Notes: generated by a model from the letters alone, not told the origin. A stretch of DNA of 40,827 bases from Tenericutes bacterium ADurb.Bin087 (GCA_002070905.1 MWEF01000010.1:1-40827); one strand, 5' to 3'; numbered from the stretch's first letter, positions 32,264-40,677 are shown. Made by a program: numbers and translations.

Positions 32264-33949
32264 ATGAAGAAACGTATATCAATTTCGCTTATTGTCGGTG
32301 CTTTCGCTCTGTTCGTAAGTGTTTTTGCATCGAAACCCAATGCCGTGCAAGTAAAAGCAGACCACGCACCTTATCAAGTCATTAATGGCGGATTCGAAAC
32401 TGGTGATTTAACTGGTTGGAAAGTATACCGCCTTTGGAAAAATGAAGACGGAATGGCTGCCTTTCATCAATCATTAGTCCATAATCATACCTATTTTGGT
32501 TCTAATCCATATGGACGCGATGGTAGTTACCAGCTTGGTATCTCATCTGGTCCAAATTCTGGTGATGGGCCAATTAAATGGGATGGCGGCATGTCAGAAG
32601 AGCGTATGGGCTATCTTCGTTCCAGCGATTTCACACTTGGAGGAAGCGGGTGGATTAGCTTCAAACTGGGTGGTGGTAAACATCCATCATTTGCTTATAT
32701 GTCAGTTAGAAAAGCTAGTGACCACACTGAAATTGCCCGCTTCGCTAACCGTCATTTCAATGATACTACTAAAGCAACAGCGCAATATGGCAATACCATC
32801 ACTAATGCTGAGGCCTTTCTTTTCCAATATTACTTTGACTTAAGTTCAGTTACAGCCTTAGGAACAAAATTATACATCCTACTTTGTGATACTTCTTCAT
32901 GGGAATGGTCGGTTTTATCAGCAGATAGTTTTGTAACGTATTATAAAACTGCGCCAGCAACACCAAGTGAAGATCAAACCGCGACTAATATTCTCCCTGA
33001 AGTATTAAATATTGACACCGCTGATAATTCAATTAAAAACGGCGGTTTCAATCCTGACCTTACTGCTTGGAATGATTCCGCTGTCCAAGGTGATAAAGAT
33101 ATGGGGTGGAATCGTGATGGCGGCGATAGTTCAGCCCGTAGTGATAAAAATGGTAAAGGTGATGGCGGAATTGGCATTCTTCGCTCAAGCGCCTTTACGT
33201 TAGGTGACAACAATTATGTTAAATTTGACTGGGCGGGTGGTTTAAAATATGATAAACAAATCTTCGTTTCTGTTAAAGAAGTCGGCACCAACATTGAAAA
33301 ATTACGCTTTGTTCGTCGTGAAAACTTATCTGACAAAGAAGGCACTAACTTTGATAACCATCTCCTCGATCTCAGCACACTTGACAATACTAAAAAGTAC
33401 TATTTAGAATTCGCTGATAACCGCGCTGGTGGGTGGGGCATTTCTTACATTAAAAATGTACAATTAGTTAATTACTACACTCCTGATGGAGATCGTGCAG
33501 TGGCAATTAGCCATCTTCCCACAACCTTCAATATTGATCCAATGCAAGAAGCAATTAACTACGCGGTTTACTTTTTAAATGAAACAGCAGCAATGTGTGA
33601 AGCATTAACTGGTAATCTTTTACCATGGAGCACTTTTGCTACTGAATACGATTCATTATCAGGTAGTGCTAAAAACATCTTCGTTGATTCCTTAACAACT
33701 GAAACTAATATTGTTGCCGCTCGCGAACGCTATATGTTTTTGTGGAATAAATATGGCACCGCCCAAGGTTGGGTTAAGTTTTTAGTAAACTCAGAAAATC
33801 AACCATATCCGCTTTCAGGTGTTAGAACATACGATAATACGCTTCCATCTGCACTTTCACCAATCCACATGTTATTATTTGGAACATTACTTATTGCAAG
33901 TGCAGGCTTATATGTAGTGGTGCGCCAAAAACGCAAACTTGGAAAATAG
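32264..33949 (+). CDS. Membrane-anchored surface protein with two FETGDLxGW modules
   Basis: Surface protein of 561 residues. A signal peptide (cleavage near KADHA, 31-35) is followed by two CBM-like modules: 37-228 (GGFETGDLTGW, GYLRSSDFTLGGSG, TYYK) and 257-406 (NGGFNPDLTAW, GILRSSAFTLG, NYYT). A helical segment (about 425-505) and a single membrane span (533-553) with the tail RQKRKLGK end the protein. No LPXTG precedes the span, which fits a wall-less cell. There is no catalytic domain. Modules of the same type occur in the GH125 and X2 lipoproteins of the divergent operon, so a role in binding the same glycan is likely. The strong promoter suggests abundant expression. Confidence 0.85.
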   Translation: MKKRISISLIVGAFALFVSVFASKPNAVQVKADHAPYQVINGGFETGDLTGWKVYRLWKNEDGMAAFHQSLVHNHTYFGSNPYGRDGSYQLGISSGPNSGDGPIKWDGGMSEERMGYLRSSDFTLGGSGWISFKLGGGKHPSFAYMSVRKASDHTEIARFANRHFNDTTKATAQYGNTITNAEAFLFQYYFDLSSVTALGTKLYILLCDTSSWEWSVLSADSFVTYYKTAPATPSEDQTATNILPEVLNIDTADNSIKNGGFNPDLTAWNDSAVQGDKDMGWNRDGGDSSARSDKNGKGDGGIGILRSSAFTLGDNNYVKFDWAGGLKYDKQIFVSVKEVGTNIEKLRFVRRENLSDKEGTNFDNHLLDLSTLDNTKKYYLEFADNRAGGWGISYIKNVQLVNYYTPDGDRAVAISHLPTTFNIDPMQEAINYAVYFLNETAAMCEALTGNLLPWSTFATEYDSLSGSAKNIFVDSLTTETNIVAARERYMFLWNKYGTAQGWVKFLVNSENQPYPLSGVRTYDNTLPSALSPIHMLLFGTLLIASAGLYVVVRQKRKLGK

Positions 33950-33978
33950 GGTATAAGTTCGCTTAATTCTCTTTTGTT

Positions 33979-34023
33979 TTAATGGTGGGGCGCAATTTCG
34001 ATACACAACAGCCTCACCATTAA
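33979..34023 (+). other. Long stem-loop between the surface-protein and mutase genes
   Basis: TTAATGGTGGGGC (33979-33991) pairs with GCCTCACCATTAA (34011-34023) over 13 base pairs with one G-T wobble and a 19-base loop. It could slow or end transcription of the strongly expressed upstream gene. No T-run follows (TTCATTATGGG), so it is not a standard terminator. It may instead be a processing or mRNA-stability element. Confidence 0.5.
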
Positions 34024-34061
34024 TTCATTATGGGCATAAGTGCAAGTAGAGAGGATAAGGT

Positions 34062-35741
34062 ATGCAAGCTGAAATTAAACGATGGTTAAATAGTAAAATG
34101 CTTCCGCTTGATTATCAAAGTACACTAGTAAATGCTTCTAGTGAACAATTATTTGAATGTTTTGGCGCTAAATTGACATTTGGTACTGGCGGGATGCGGG
34201 GTTTAATGGGAGTTGGGCCAAATCGTATTAACGACTTTACGATTAAAGGTGCTACGATTGGACTTGCCTATTTATTATTAGAGAAATATAAGCATCCGCT
34301 AAGTGTAATCATCGCCTACGACACAAGACAATTTGGCCAACGTTTTGCCGAAATTGCCGCACAAACGCTAGCGCACTATCATATTAAGTCCTTCGTTTTT
34401 AAGTGTCCGCGACCAACACCGCACTTATCATTCGCCGTGCGGACTAAAAAAGCACAGGCTGGTATTGTTATTACCGCAAGTCATAATCCAAGTACCTACA
34501 ATGGTTATAAACTATATGATGAAAATGGTTGTCAGTTCGTTCCAAGTCTTGCCGATAGAGTTTCCTATTTTATGGACACTAAAGAAGATTACTTTGCTTT
34601 TGAGTTAGAAGATTATGCTGTTCTTGTAAATAAAGGGATAATTAGTGAGCTAAGTGCGAAAGATGATGAAAGTTATTTATCATTTTTAAATGCACTCCAT
34701 CCCAAAGTACAAACTCACCCTGACTTTAAAGTTGTATATACGCCCCTCCATGGCACAGGATATGCTTATGGCGCTAAAGTACTGCGTGACTACAATTTTA
34801 CTGTCTTTGAAGTTGAAGAGCAGCGCACACTTGATGGGAGTTTTTCAACCGTAAAATCACCTAACCCTGAGTCAAAAGCGGCATTTAGCCGCGCTGAAGC
34901 ATTAGGCCGCAAAACAAATGCCGAGCTCCTTTTAGCAACTGATCCTGATGGGGATCGCCTTGGAGTAGCGGTGCGTGATCAAGACAAATATATTTATCTC
35001 AGTGGCTCCATGCTTGGTGCCTTGCTTCTTGATTACTTAATCAAAGTAAATCCACCACAAAAAGGGGCAGTAATGATGACGACGATTGTAACACCATGCC
35101 TTGGCTCAATCATTGCCGAAAAACATGGAATTAAAGTAGTGCTCACTTTAACGGGCTTTAAATTTATCGGGGAACAAATTGAATTATTACCTAAAGATAA
35201 ATATTTCTATTTTGGCTACGAAGAATCATTTGGTTACTTGTTTTCGCCTCTGGTTCGCGATAAAGACGCTTTTCAAGCTTTAATTATGACGGCAAATATG
35301 TTTCATTATCATTACACATGCGGTAAAGACATCGACACCGTTATTGAAAATATTTATCAAGAATACGGATATTTTAATGATGAACTTTTAAATTATGAAT
35401 TTGTGGGTATTAAAGGAGCAATAACGATTAAAAACATTATGCACGATATTCGCACACAAAGTGAACATATCTTTAAAGGTATCGAAATATTAAGTATTGA
35501 AGATTATTTAACTGGCATCAAGTATCGTGAGAAAGATATGGAACTATTAACACTCCCTAAATCTGATGTTTATCGTCTGATTTTTGAAAATGGTACCGTT
35601 GCCTTTAGACCTTCGGGCACTGAACCAAAAATGAAAATATATATTTCCATCTACGCTAAAGAAAAGGCGGATGCGCTTAATAAATTCTTATTAGTGAAAA
35701 AACGGATTACTACCTTTATGGAGCAATATCATGAAAAGTGA
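34062..35741 (+). CDS. pgcA: Alpha-phosphoglucomutase / phosphomannomutase (PgcA type)
   Basis: Alpha-D-phosphohexomutase of 559 residues, the usual length of the PgcA branch. The phosphoserine loop TASHNPSTYNGYK has its Ser at 140. The metal loop DPDGDR (294-299), sugar-binding GYEESFGY and phosphate-binding RPSGTEPK are all intact. It interconverts hexose-1-phosphate and hexose-6-phosphate. Glucose is the classical substrate of the family. Next to manA and a mannoside phosphorylase locus, conversion of mannose-1-phosphate to mannose-6-phosphate is likely a main job. The ribosome binding site is AGAGAGGATAAGG. It overlaps the manA start by 11 bases and ends with TGA. Confidence 0.9.
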   Translation: MQAEIKRWLNSKMLPLDYQSTLVNASSEQLFECFGAKLTFGTGGMRGLMGVGPNRINDFTIKGATIGLAYLLLEKYKHPLSVIIAYDTRQFGQRFAEIAAQTLAHYHIKSFVFKCPRPTPHLSFAVRTKKAQAGIVITASHNPSTYNGYKLYDENGCQFVPSLADRVSYFMDTKEDYFAFELEDYAVLVNKGIISELSAKDDESYLSFLNALHPKVQTHPDFKVVYTPLHGTGYAYGAKVLRDYNFTVFEVEEQRTLDGSFSTVKSPNPESKAAFSRAEALGRKTNAELLLATDPDGDRLGVAVRDQDKYIYLSGSMLGALLLDYLIKVNPPQKGAVMMTTIVTPCLGSIIAEKHGIKVVLTLTGFKFIGEQIELLPKDKYFYFGYEESFGYLFSPLVRDKDAFQALIMTANMFHYHYTCGKDIDTVIENIYQEYGYFNDELLNYEFVGIKGAITIKNIMHDIRTQSEHIFKGIEILSIEDYLTGIKYREKDMELLTLPKSDVYRLIFENGTVAFRPSGTEPKMKIYISIYAKEKADALNKFLLVKKRITTFMEQYHEK

Positions 35742-36672
35742 TACACGTGTCATTAAGCTAGCGCCAATCTTTCAACAAAAAATATGGGGTGGGCGAAATC
35801 TTGCCGAGTACTTTAATAATTTGCCAAATGGTAATATCGGTGAATGTTGGCTGATAAGCGCTCATCCGCATGGGGACACAACTGTGGCAAATGGTCCTTT
35901 TGCGGGACTTCCCTTAAGTAAAGTATATAACGAAAATCGTCATCTTTTTGGTAATGATCAAAGTGCAGACTTCCCCTTATTAGTGAAGATCATTGATGCC
36001 ACTGACAATCTTTCAATTCAAGTGCATCCTGATGACTTTTACGCTAAAAAATGTGGGGAAAAACACGGCAAAGAGGAAGCATGGCTTATTTTAAAAGCAC
36101 CGCCAACAAAAAAAATAATTCTCGGACATCACGCTACAAGCAAAGAACAATTTAGCGCATTAATTACTAATCATAAATGGGATGAATTATTGAAGCATGA
36201 ATATATTGATGATCATTACTTTGTCCCAGTTTCGCCAGGTACAATCCATTCAATTTTAAGCGGAACGTTGCTTCTAGAGATTCAGCAATCTTCTGATCTA
36301 ACTTATCGGGTATATGATTATGATCGGCTTGATAATGGCACTAAAAGAGTACTGCATATTCAAGAAGCACTTACTGTTACAAATATCCCTGATACAAGTA
36401 TAAAACCGCGGCTCGCCCCGCAATCAATGACCCGCAAACATCAACTTTATCAAGGCAATTATTTTGTCATAAATACACTAAGGATAACAAATACTTATAC
36501 TTTTAAAAATGTTGCATATTACCATTTACTAGTAGTAACCGCAGGATATGGTAAAATTAATGGGAACCCTTGTGCAAGAGGTGACGCATTTATTCTCACT
36601 ACTTCAAAGCACCCTTTAACAATTGAAGGTGACTTGGAATTAGTAATTACGACCCCAGAAAGGAACGATTAA
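35731..36672 (+). CDS. manA: Mannose-6-phosphate isomerase, class I
   Basis: Zinc-dependent cupin isomerase of 313 residues that converts mannose-6-phosphate to fructose-6-phosphate in the cytosol. Metal ligands are visible in SIQVHPDD (Gln97, His99), GKEEAWLIL (Glu116) and PGTIHSI (His173), and the YRVYDYDR motif follows near 192-199. Length fits the short Bacillus-type ManA rather than the 390-residue enteric form. The start lies inside the 3' end of pgcA, so translation is coupled, and the next kinase gene follows after one base. The trio forms a pathway from mannose-1-phosphate and free mannose to glycolysis. Confidence 0.94.
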   Translation: MKSDTRVIKLAPIFQQKIWGGRNLAEYFNNLPNGNIGECWLISAHPHGDTTVANGPFAGLPLSKVYNENRHLFGNDQSADFPLLVKIIDATDNLSIQVHPDDFYAKKCGEKHGKEEAWLILKAPPTKKIILGHHATSKEQFSALITNHKWDELLKHEYIDDHYFVPVSPGTIHSILSGTLLLEIQQSSDLTYRVYDYDRLDNGTKRVLHIQEALTVTNIPDTSIKPRLAPQSMTRKHQLYQGNYFVINTLRITNTYTFKNVAYYHLLVVTAGYGKINGNPCARGDAFILTTSKHPLTIEGDLELVITTPERND

Positions 36673-36673
36673 T

Positions 36674-37618
36674 ATGTTAACAAAAGTGATTGGCCTTGAT
36701 ATTGGTGCATCAACAATGAAAGCCGCTGTCGTTGATAAAGATGGTACTATTTACTTCAGTAAAGAAGTAGCAACCCCCGAAAAAAGCGAATTCCGTTTTA
36801 CGCAAGACATCAATGATTTACTGGAAACGGCATTATTTCATGCCCCCGAAGCAATTGCAATTGGGATTGGTGTTCCAGGTATTGTGGCCCCTGATTCGAC
36901 TTTGATCCATCTTCTCCCCAATTTAGGTTATGAAAATATTGATTTTACAAAAATATTACGCAAAGGAATAACACAACCTGTATATTTATTAAATGATGCA
37001 AATTGTGCCGCCTACGCTGAAGCCTTATGTGGTGCTGGCGCTGATTATCAAGTTGTTCAATATATTACACTATCCACTGGTGTTGGTGGTGGACTTGTTA
37101 TCAATAAAGAAGTATACACTGGTGGTCGCGGATTTGCCCAAGAAATTGGCAATATGATGATTGACGCTGAAGCCCCACGTCCAAATCCATCAATGAACGC
37201 AAACAGTTTTGAAGCATGTTGCTCGGGTAAAAGTTTATTTAACCATGCGAAACGTTTCGGCACTAATATTCATAACGTTGCTAGTGTTTTTATGGAGAGT
37301 CGCTTTACCCCAATTCGCAATGTATGGGTTGAAAATCTTGGTAAAGCTATTGCAAATATTTATACACTCTATGACCCTGATGTGGTAATTCTTGGTGGGG
37401 GAGTGATGAAAAGCGCGGATAAATTCTTTGATGATATTTTACCGGCGGTAAAAAAGTATACATTTACCCAACTTCATCCTCACATTAATTTAAAAAGGGC
37501 AGCATTTAACGAAACTGGGGGAATGATTGGTGCTGCTTTATATGCTCTGCATAAACACACTAAAACAATTAGTAAAGATGTTATTAATCTTGATACCAAA
37601 GACGAAACTACTGAATAA
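36674..37618 (+). CDS. ROK-family sugar kinase without the zinc motif
   Basis: Cytosolic sugar kinase of 314 residues. The phosphate-binding DIGASTMKAAVVD (9-21), GIGVPGIV, catalytic Asp108 in LLNDANCAAYAEA and adenosine-binding STGVGGGLV (134-142) place it in the ROK family. The usual zinc site (GHxxxxxxxxxCxCGxxGCxE) is degenerate. The His is Asn160 in QEIGNMMID and the Cys cluster is replaced by NANSFEACCSGKSL. Context (manA, mutase, mannosidases) suggests phosphorylation of free mannose released by GH125 or GH130. Glucose or fructose remain possible. It is the last gene of the operon, and its stop codon directly abuts the convergent ABC permease stop. Confidence 0.88.
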   Translation: MLTKVIGLDIGASTMKAAVVDKDGTIYFSKEVATPEKSEFRFTQDINDLLETALFHAPEAIAIGIGVPGIVAPDSTLIHLLPNLGYENIDFTKILRKGITQPVYLLNDANCAAYAEALCGAGADYQVVQYITLSTGVGGGLVINKEVYTGGRGFAQEIGNMMIDAEAPRPNPSMNANSFEACCSGKSLFNHAKRFGTNIHNVASVFMESRFTPIRNVWVENLGKAIANIYTLYDPDVVILGGGVMKSADKFFDDILPAVKKYTFTQLHPHINLKRAAFNETGGMIGAALYALHKHTKTISKDVINLDTKDETTE

Positions 37619-38395
37619 TTATTTATAATCGGTGCGATTAGCGATTAAAATACCCGCTGCGGTAAACACTGCTAAATAGCCAATATTCGTTAAGGTTGCC
37701 CACAGCCACTCAAGCTGTAGCGGCGCGGCAATCCCCGCTAAATATAAAAAGGGAAAAAGATAAAATAATAATTTAGCTTTTACTCCCTCACCCCCATTAG
37801 CCGCAAAGACGAAAGTACTAATCATCATTAATACAAAATAAACACCTAGCACGATCCCAAGCGGTCCCGCTAGGTTTTTAAATAGGTAAGTAGCGACTGT
37901 GCTAAGGCTGTATAGGACAAAAATCCCACTATAAGCAACTAATCCACGTTTAAAGTACGCACTAAATGGTTGTAAACCAAAGCCAAAACTAATGCTATTA
38001 AACAGATATGTAAAGGAACTATTAACTAATACCACCACAAAAATATATGTTAAGACTGTAATTAACGAACTTAAGAAAATCGCGGTTTTAGAATGACCCA
38101 CAACAATTTTATTACGGATTGTATTATTTGTAAATTCGCCCGAAAGTAACACACCAACAACAATTAGCAAGATTAAACCAAGATTTTGTGTTGGACTAAA
38201 ACTAGCGGCATACATCCCCACAGGATTAAACACTTCCGCGGCTAAGTCGCCTAATTCTTCAACATCATTCGCTAGCCCCGTAAGGCGAATCACTAGTGCA
38301 CTAATTGCCGGGAAAATAAACCCTAAAACCATTAAGACATAAATGCCTTTCCCTTTAAAAATACGTCTAAAGTCAGCAGTTAATAACTTTTTCAT
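37619..38395 (-). CDS. ABC-2 type permease, BcrB-like
   Basis: Membrane protein of 258 residues with about six spans and the typical N-terminus of short ABC-2 permeases (LLTADFRRIFKGKGIY, then a hydrophobic helix). The pattern SGEFTNNTIRNKIVVGHSK near 85-103 is common in bacitracin-type exporters. The gene begins two bases after the stop of the ATPase gene and certainly works with it. The substrate cannot be deduced; antimicrobial peptides or lipid-like molecules are typical. It is unrelated to the sugar importers. The stop is immediately adjacent to the convergent kinase stop with no terminator between. Confidence 0.87.
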   Translation of the reverse strand: MKKLLTADFRRIFKGKGIYVLMVLGFIFPAISALVIRLTGLANDVEELGDLAAEVFNPVGMYAASFSPTQNLGLILLIVVGVLLSGEFTNNTIRNKIVVGHSKTAIFLSSLITVLTYIFVVVLVNSSFTYLFNSISFGFGLQPFSAYFKRGLVAYSGIFVLYSLSTVATYLFKNLAGPLGIVLGVYFVLMMISTFVFAANGGEGVKAKLLFYLFPFLYLAGIAAPLQLEWLWATLTNIGYLAVFTAAGILIANRTDYK

Positions 38396-38397
38396 AA

Positions 38398-39294
38398 TTA
38401 AGCACCAACCCCTTTATTAATTTTTTGTAAGTAATAATCTTCAATTGTCTCGTGTACTTCTTCAAATGAAGCAACACTAATATCATGGGCGACTAAAAGC
38501 TTTAAGGCTTTTTGTGCTTCTTCAAGTTTAACAAAATGTAATGTTGTTTCATTAACGGCTTTAAAAGTAAATTCATGTAGCAAGGCCCGCGCTTCTTTAC
38601 TAAGTTTAGTTCCTAATTTAATTTCAGTATAACTCTTAGCTTTTTGGTGTAATTCACGGACAGATATTTCTTCGACAAGTTCACCGTGACTGATAAAACC
38701 GTAACGCGTTGCCACTTTATCTAATTCGGTCAGAATGTGACTCGAAATTAAAAACGTTGTTCCTGCGCGATTTAAATTTAAGATTAAGTCGCGCATCTCT
38801 TTAATCCCTGCGGGATCAAGACCATTCATTGGTTCATCAAGTAAAATAAATTCCGGATTACTAAGTAAAGTCACCGCAATACTTAAGCGTTGCTTCATCC
38901 CTAAACTGAAGTTGCGCACAACTTTCTTACTATTGCGCTGTTCTTCAAGGCCAACCTTATCAAGTAATACCATTAACTCTTCATCACTTTGTTTATACCC
39001 TAATAAATCACTTTGATAGCGTAAATTTTGGAGCGCAGTTAACCCGGGATGAAAAGCTGGACTTTCCACAATCGCGCCGACGACCCCAAGTCGCTGTGGC
39101 AAATTTAAGGTATAGCTGCCGCTTGACGGCCGAATGATATTTGTTACCGCCCGAATCAGTGTTGACTTCCCGGCACCATTTTCACCAACAAAGCCGTATA
39201 TATCACCACGATATATCGTCATGTTAACATTATTCAGCGCTAGTTTGTGTTTAAACTTCTTGGAGAGATTATTCGTCTTTAATAATATATCCAT
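38398..39294 (-). CDS. ABC transporter ATPase, BcrA/CcmA-like
   Basis: ATP-binding subunit of 298 residues. Walker A GENGAGKST (37-45), Q-loop region VESPAFHPGLTALQNL, signature FSLGMKQRL (129-137), Walker B FILLDEP (149-155) and the switch His in ISSHIL are intact. A C-terminal extension of about 80 residues is typical for the bacitracin-exporter group. It forms an exporter with the permease directly downstream. A GAGGTG ribosome binding site stands 8 bases before the ATG. A TATAAT -10 box lies 40 bases upstream. Confidence 0.93.
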   Translation of the reverse strand: MDILLKTNNLSKKFKHKLALNNVNMTIYRGDIYGFVGENGAGKSTLIRAVTNIIRPSSGSYTLNLPQRLGVVGAIVESPAFHPGLTALQNLRYQSDLLGYKQSDEELMVLLDKVGLEEQRNSKKVVRNFSLGMKQRLSIAVTLLSNPEFILLDEPMNGLDPAGIKEMRDLILNLNRAGTTFLISSHILTELDKVATRYGFISHGELVEEISVRELHQKAKSYTEIKLGTKLSKEARALLHEFTFKAVNETTLHFVKLEEAQKALKLLVAHDISVASFEEVHETIEDYYLQKINKGVGA

Positions 39295-39334
39295 ATCATC
39301 ACACCTCTTCTTTATAAAGTTAATTACTCTTGTA

Positions 39335-39340
39335 ATTATA
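39335..39340 (-). promoter_or_regulatory. -10 box upstream of the ABC exporter genes
   Basis: A perfect TATAAT on the minus strand lies about 40 bases upstream of the ATPase start. The -35 region 17 bases further up (AGTGTA) is a poor match, so the promoter may be weak or need an activator. Confidence 0.4.
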
Positions 39341-39400
39341 CACTACTTATGGATGAATACACTTGTCGTATAGTAGTTAGTAAAAGCTTTTTTACAAATG

Positions 39401-39424
39401 AAAAACCCTCGAATTAACGAGGGT
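39401..39424 (-). terminator. Intrinsic terminator of the GH53 gene
   Basis: On the minus strand ACCCTCG (39418-39424) and CGAGGGT (39405-39411) pair over seven bases around a 6-base loop, followed directly by a five-base T-run. It lies 15 bases past the GH53 stop. Confidence 0.88.
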
Positions 39425-39438
39425 CATCTTTAATTAGC

Positions 39439-40560
39439 TTATTTTTTACTGTCTTTAAAAGTTGGCATTTTTAGTTTTACACTAAGCCCAGGATTAGGTT
39501 TACCGCTTCTTGAAAAGAGTGCTTGATTAAATAAAGTCGCACCTGCAGCGATATTTTTTTCTTTTAAATATTTAAGCCCTTCACTAGTGGCCCAAGTTAA
39601 ACCTGATACATTTAACCAGCCTGGTTCAAAGTAACATAAACCCGTTATTTTTTCATTTAGGCCTGCATCAATAATAGCTTCAAGCACACGTGCTTGTCCT
39701 AACGGGGTGTAGGCTAAGAAGCCTCTGCGTGGTGGAAACTTATCTTTACTTACAATAGTAGTCTCATCCCCATTTTCAAAAGGATAACTAGTTTCGACAA
39801 TAAAGCGTTCATAAGGATAATATGTTCTAACAAATAAGAGTGTTGCTTCTAATTCTGTAAGTTGGCCGTGAATATACGGATAATAAGATAAACCAAGCGC
39901 ATCAAACTTAAATAACCTTGGTTCCATATGATGCAAGAAATCAGCGTACATCTCGGGATTAGATCCTTGCCCTAAATGAATCATTATTTTAATAGTTGGA
40001 CTTACTTCACGAATAGCTTTAATACCTGCATTAAGTAATATCGCTAAGGCATCATATTCTGTCTGCGTTGCCTTTTTGCGGCGAAATAGCCTACCATGTG
40101 GCCATAAAATGCCTTTATTAACTTCATTACCAACTTGAATATAGTCAAGTGTTATATTTTCATCCTTAAAGCTTTTAACAACTTCTTTTGTGTAGGCGTA
40201 AACCTCATATTCAAGCTCCGCAAAATCTAGTTTAGCCCATGCTTTGGGTAATGTTTGATGATTTTCATCCGCCCAAAAATCACTATAATGAAGATTAAGT
40301 AATACTTTAAAGTTATGGTCCTTTGCTCTTTTTGCTAACTTAAGCGCGGTATCTAAATCATTGTGACCCGCGCCATAAGAAACACCTTTATTTGATTTAG
40401 GATCCACAAAAAGGCGAATACGCGCTAAATTAAAGCCGTTACTTTTTAAGATTTCAAATAAATCTTCTTTGTCACCAGCTTCATTAGTGAAAGTACCACC
40501 TAACTCTTCCACCGCTAAGAGTGAAGAGATATCCGCACCATAAATGAAATTTTTATGCAT
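39439..40560 (-). CDS. GH53 endo-beta-1,4-galactanase, no signal peptide
   Basis: GH53 enzyme of 373 residues that hydrolyses beta-1,4-galactan side chains of arabinogalactan or pectin. The TIM-barrel motifs are complete: YGADISSLL at the start, LARIRLFVDP (45-54), LLNLHYSDFWADE (87-99), YIQVGNEVNKGILWPHG (140-156, acid/base Glu146) and FIVETSYPF (253-261, nucleophile Glu256). The frame can be extended upstream to a TTG at 40581. The AAAGGAGG site seven bases before the ATG at 40560 decides the start. With this start there is no signal peptide, unusual for the family, so it may work on imported galacto-oligosaccharides. Its own terminator follows and a possible structured leader precedes it. 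Confidence 0.93.
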   Translation of the reverse strand: MHKNFIYGADISSLLAVEELGGTFTNEAGDKEDLFEILKSNGFNLARIRLFVDPKSNKGVSYGAGHNDLDTALKLAKRAKDHNFKVLLNLHYSDFWADENHQTLPKAWAKLDFAELEYEVYAYTKEVVKSFKDENITLDYIQVGNEVNKGILWPHGRLFRRKKATQTEYDALAILLNAGIKAIREVSPTIKIMIHLGQGSNPEMYADFLHHMEPRLFKFDALGLSYYPYIHGQLTELEATLLFVRTYYPYERFIVETSYPFENGDETTIVSKDKFPPRRGFLAYTPLGQARVLEAIIDAGLNEKITGLCYFEPGWLNVSGLTWATSEGLKYLKEKNIAAGATLFNQALFSRSGKPNPGLSVKLKMPTFKDSKK

Positions 40561-40600
40561 AACTTTTCCTCCTTTAGTCAAGGATTAATTCAACACTTTA

Positions 40601-40606
40601 ATTATA
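40601..40606 (-). promoter_or_regulatory. -10 box directly upstream of the GH53 gene
   Basis: TATAAT on the minus strand lies 41 bases upstream of the GH53 start, downstream of the terminator at 40650-40677. No good -35 box stands 16-18 bases further up. It would give terminator-independent transcription if active. Confidence 0.35.
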
Positions 40607-40649
40607 AATGACTAACCTTGAAGTTTCATTAAAAATCACAATTACGAAT

Positions 40650-40677
40650 AAAAAAACGACACTAACGAGTAGTGTCG
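40650..40677 (-). terminator. Intrinsic terminator upstream of GH53
   Basis: On the minus strand CGACACTA (40670-40677) pairs with TAGTGTCG (40657-40664) around a 5-base loop, and seven T follow. It ends either a small RNA starting near 40724 or, as an attenuator, the leader of the GH53 gene 90 bases downstream. Confidence 0.82.

Noticed and set aside
165-40581. Mycoplasma genetic code (TGA as Trp)
   Set aside because: Several genes end in TGA at the family-typical length (GH2, DUF1861-like, MalF-type permease, pgcA) and tryptophans are encoded by TGG, so TGA is a stop here.
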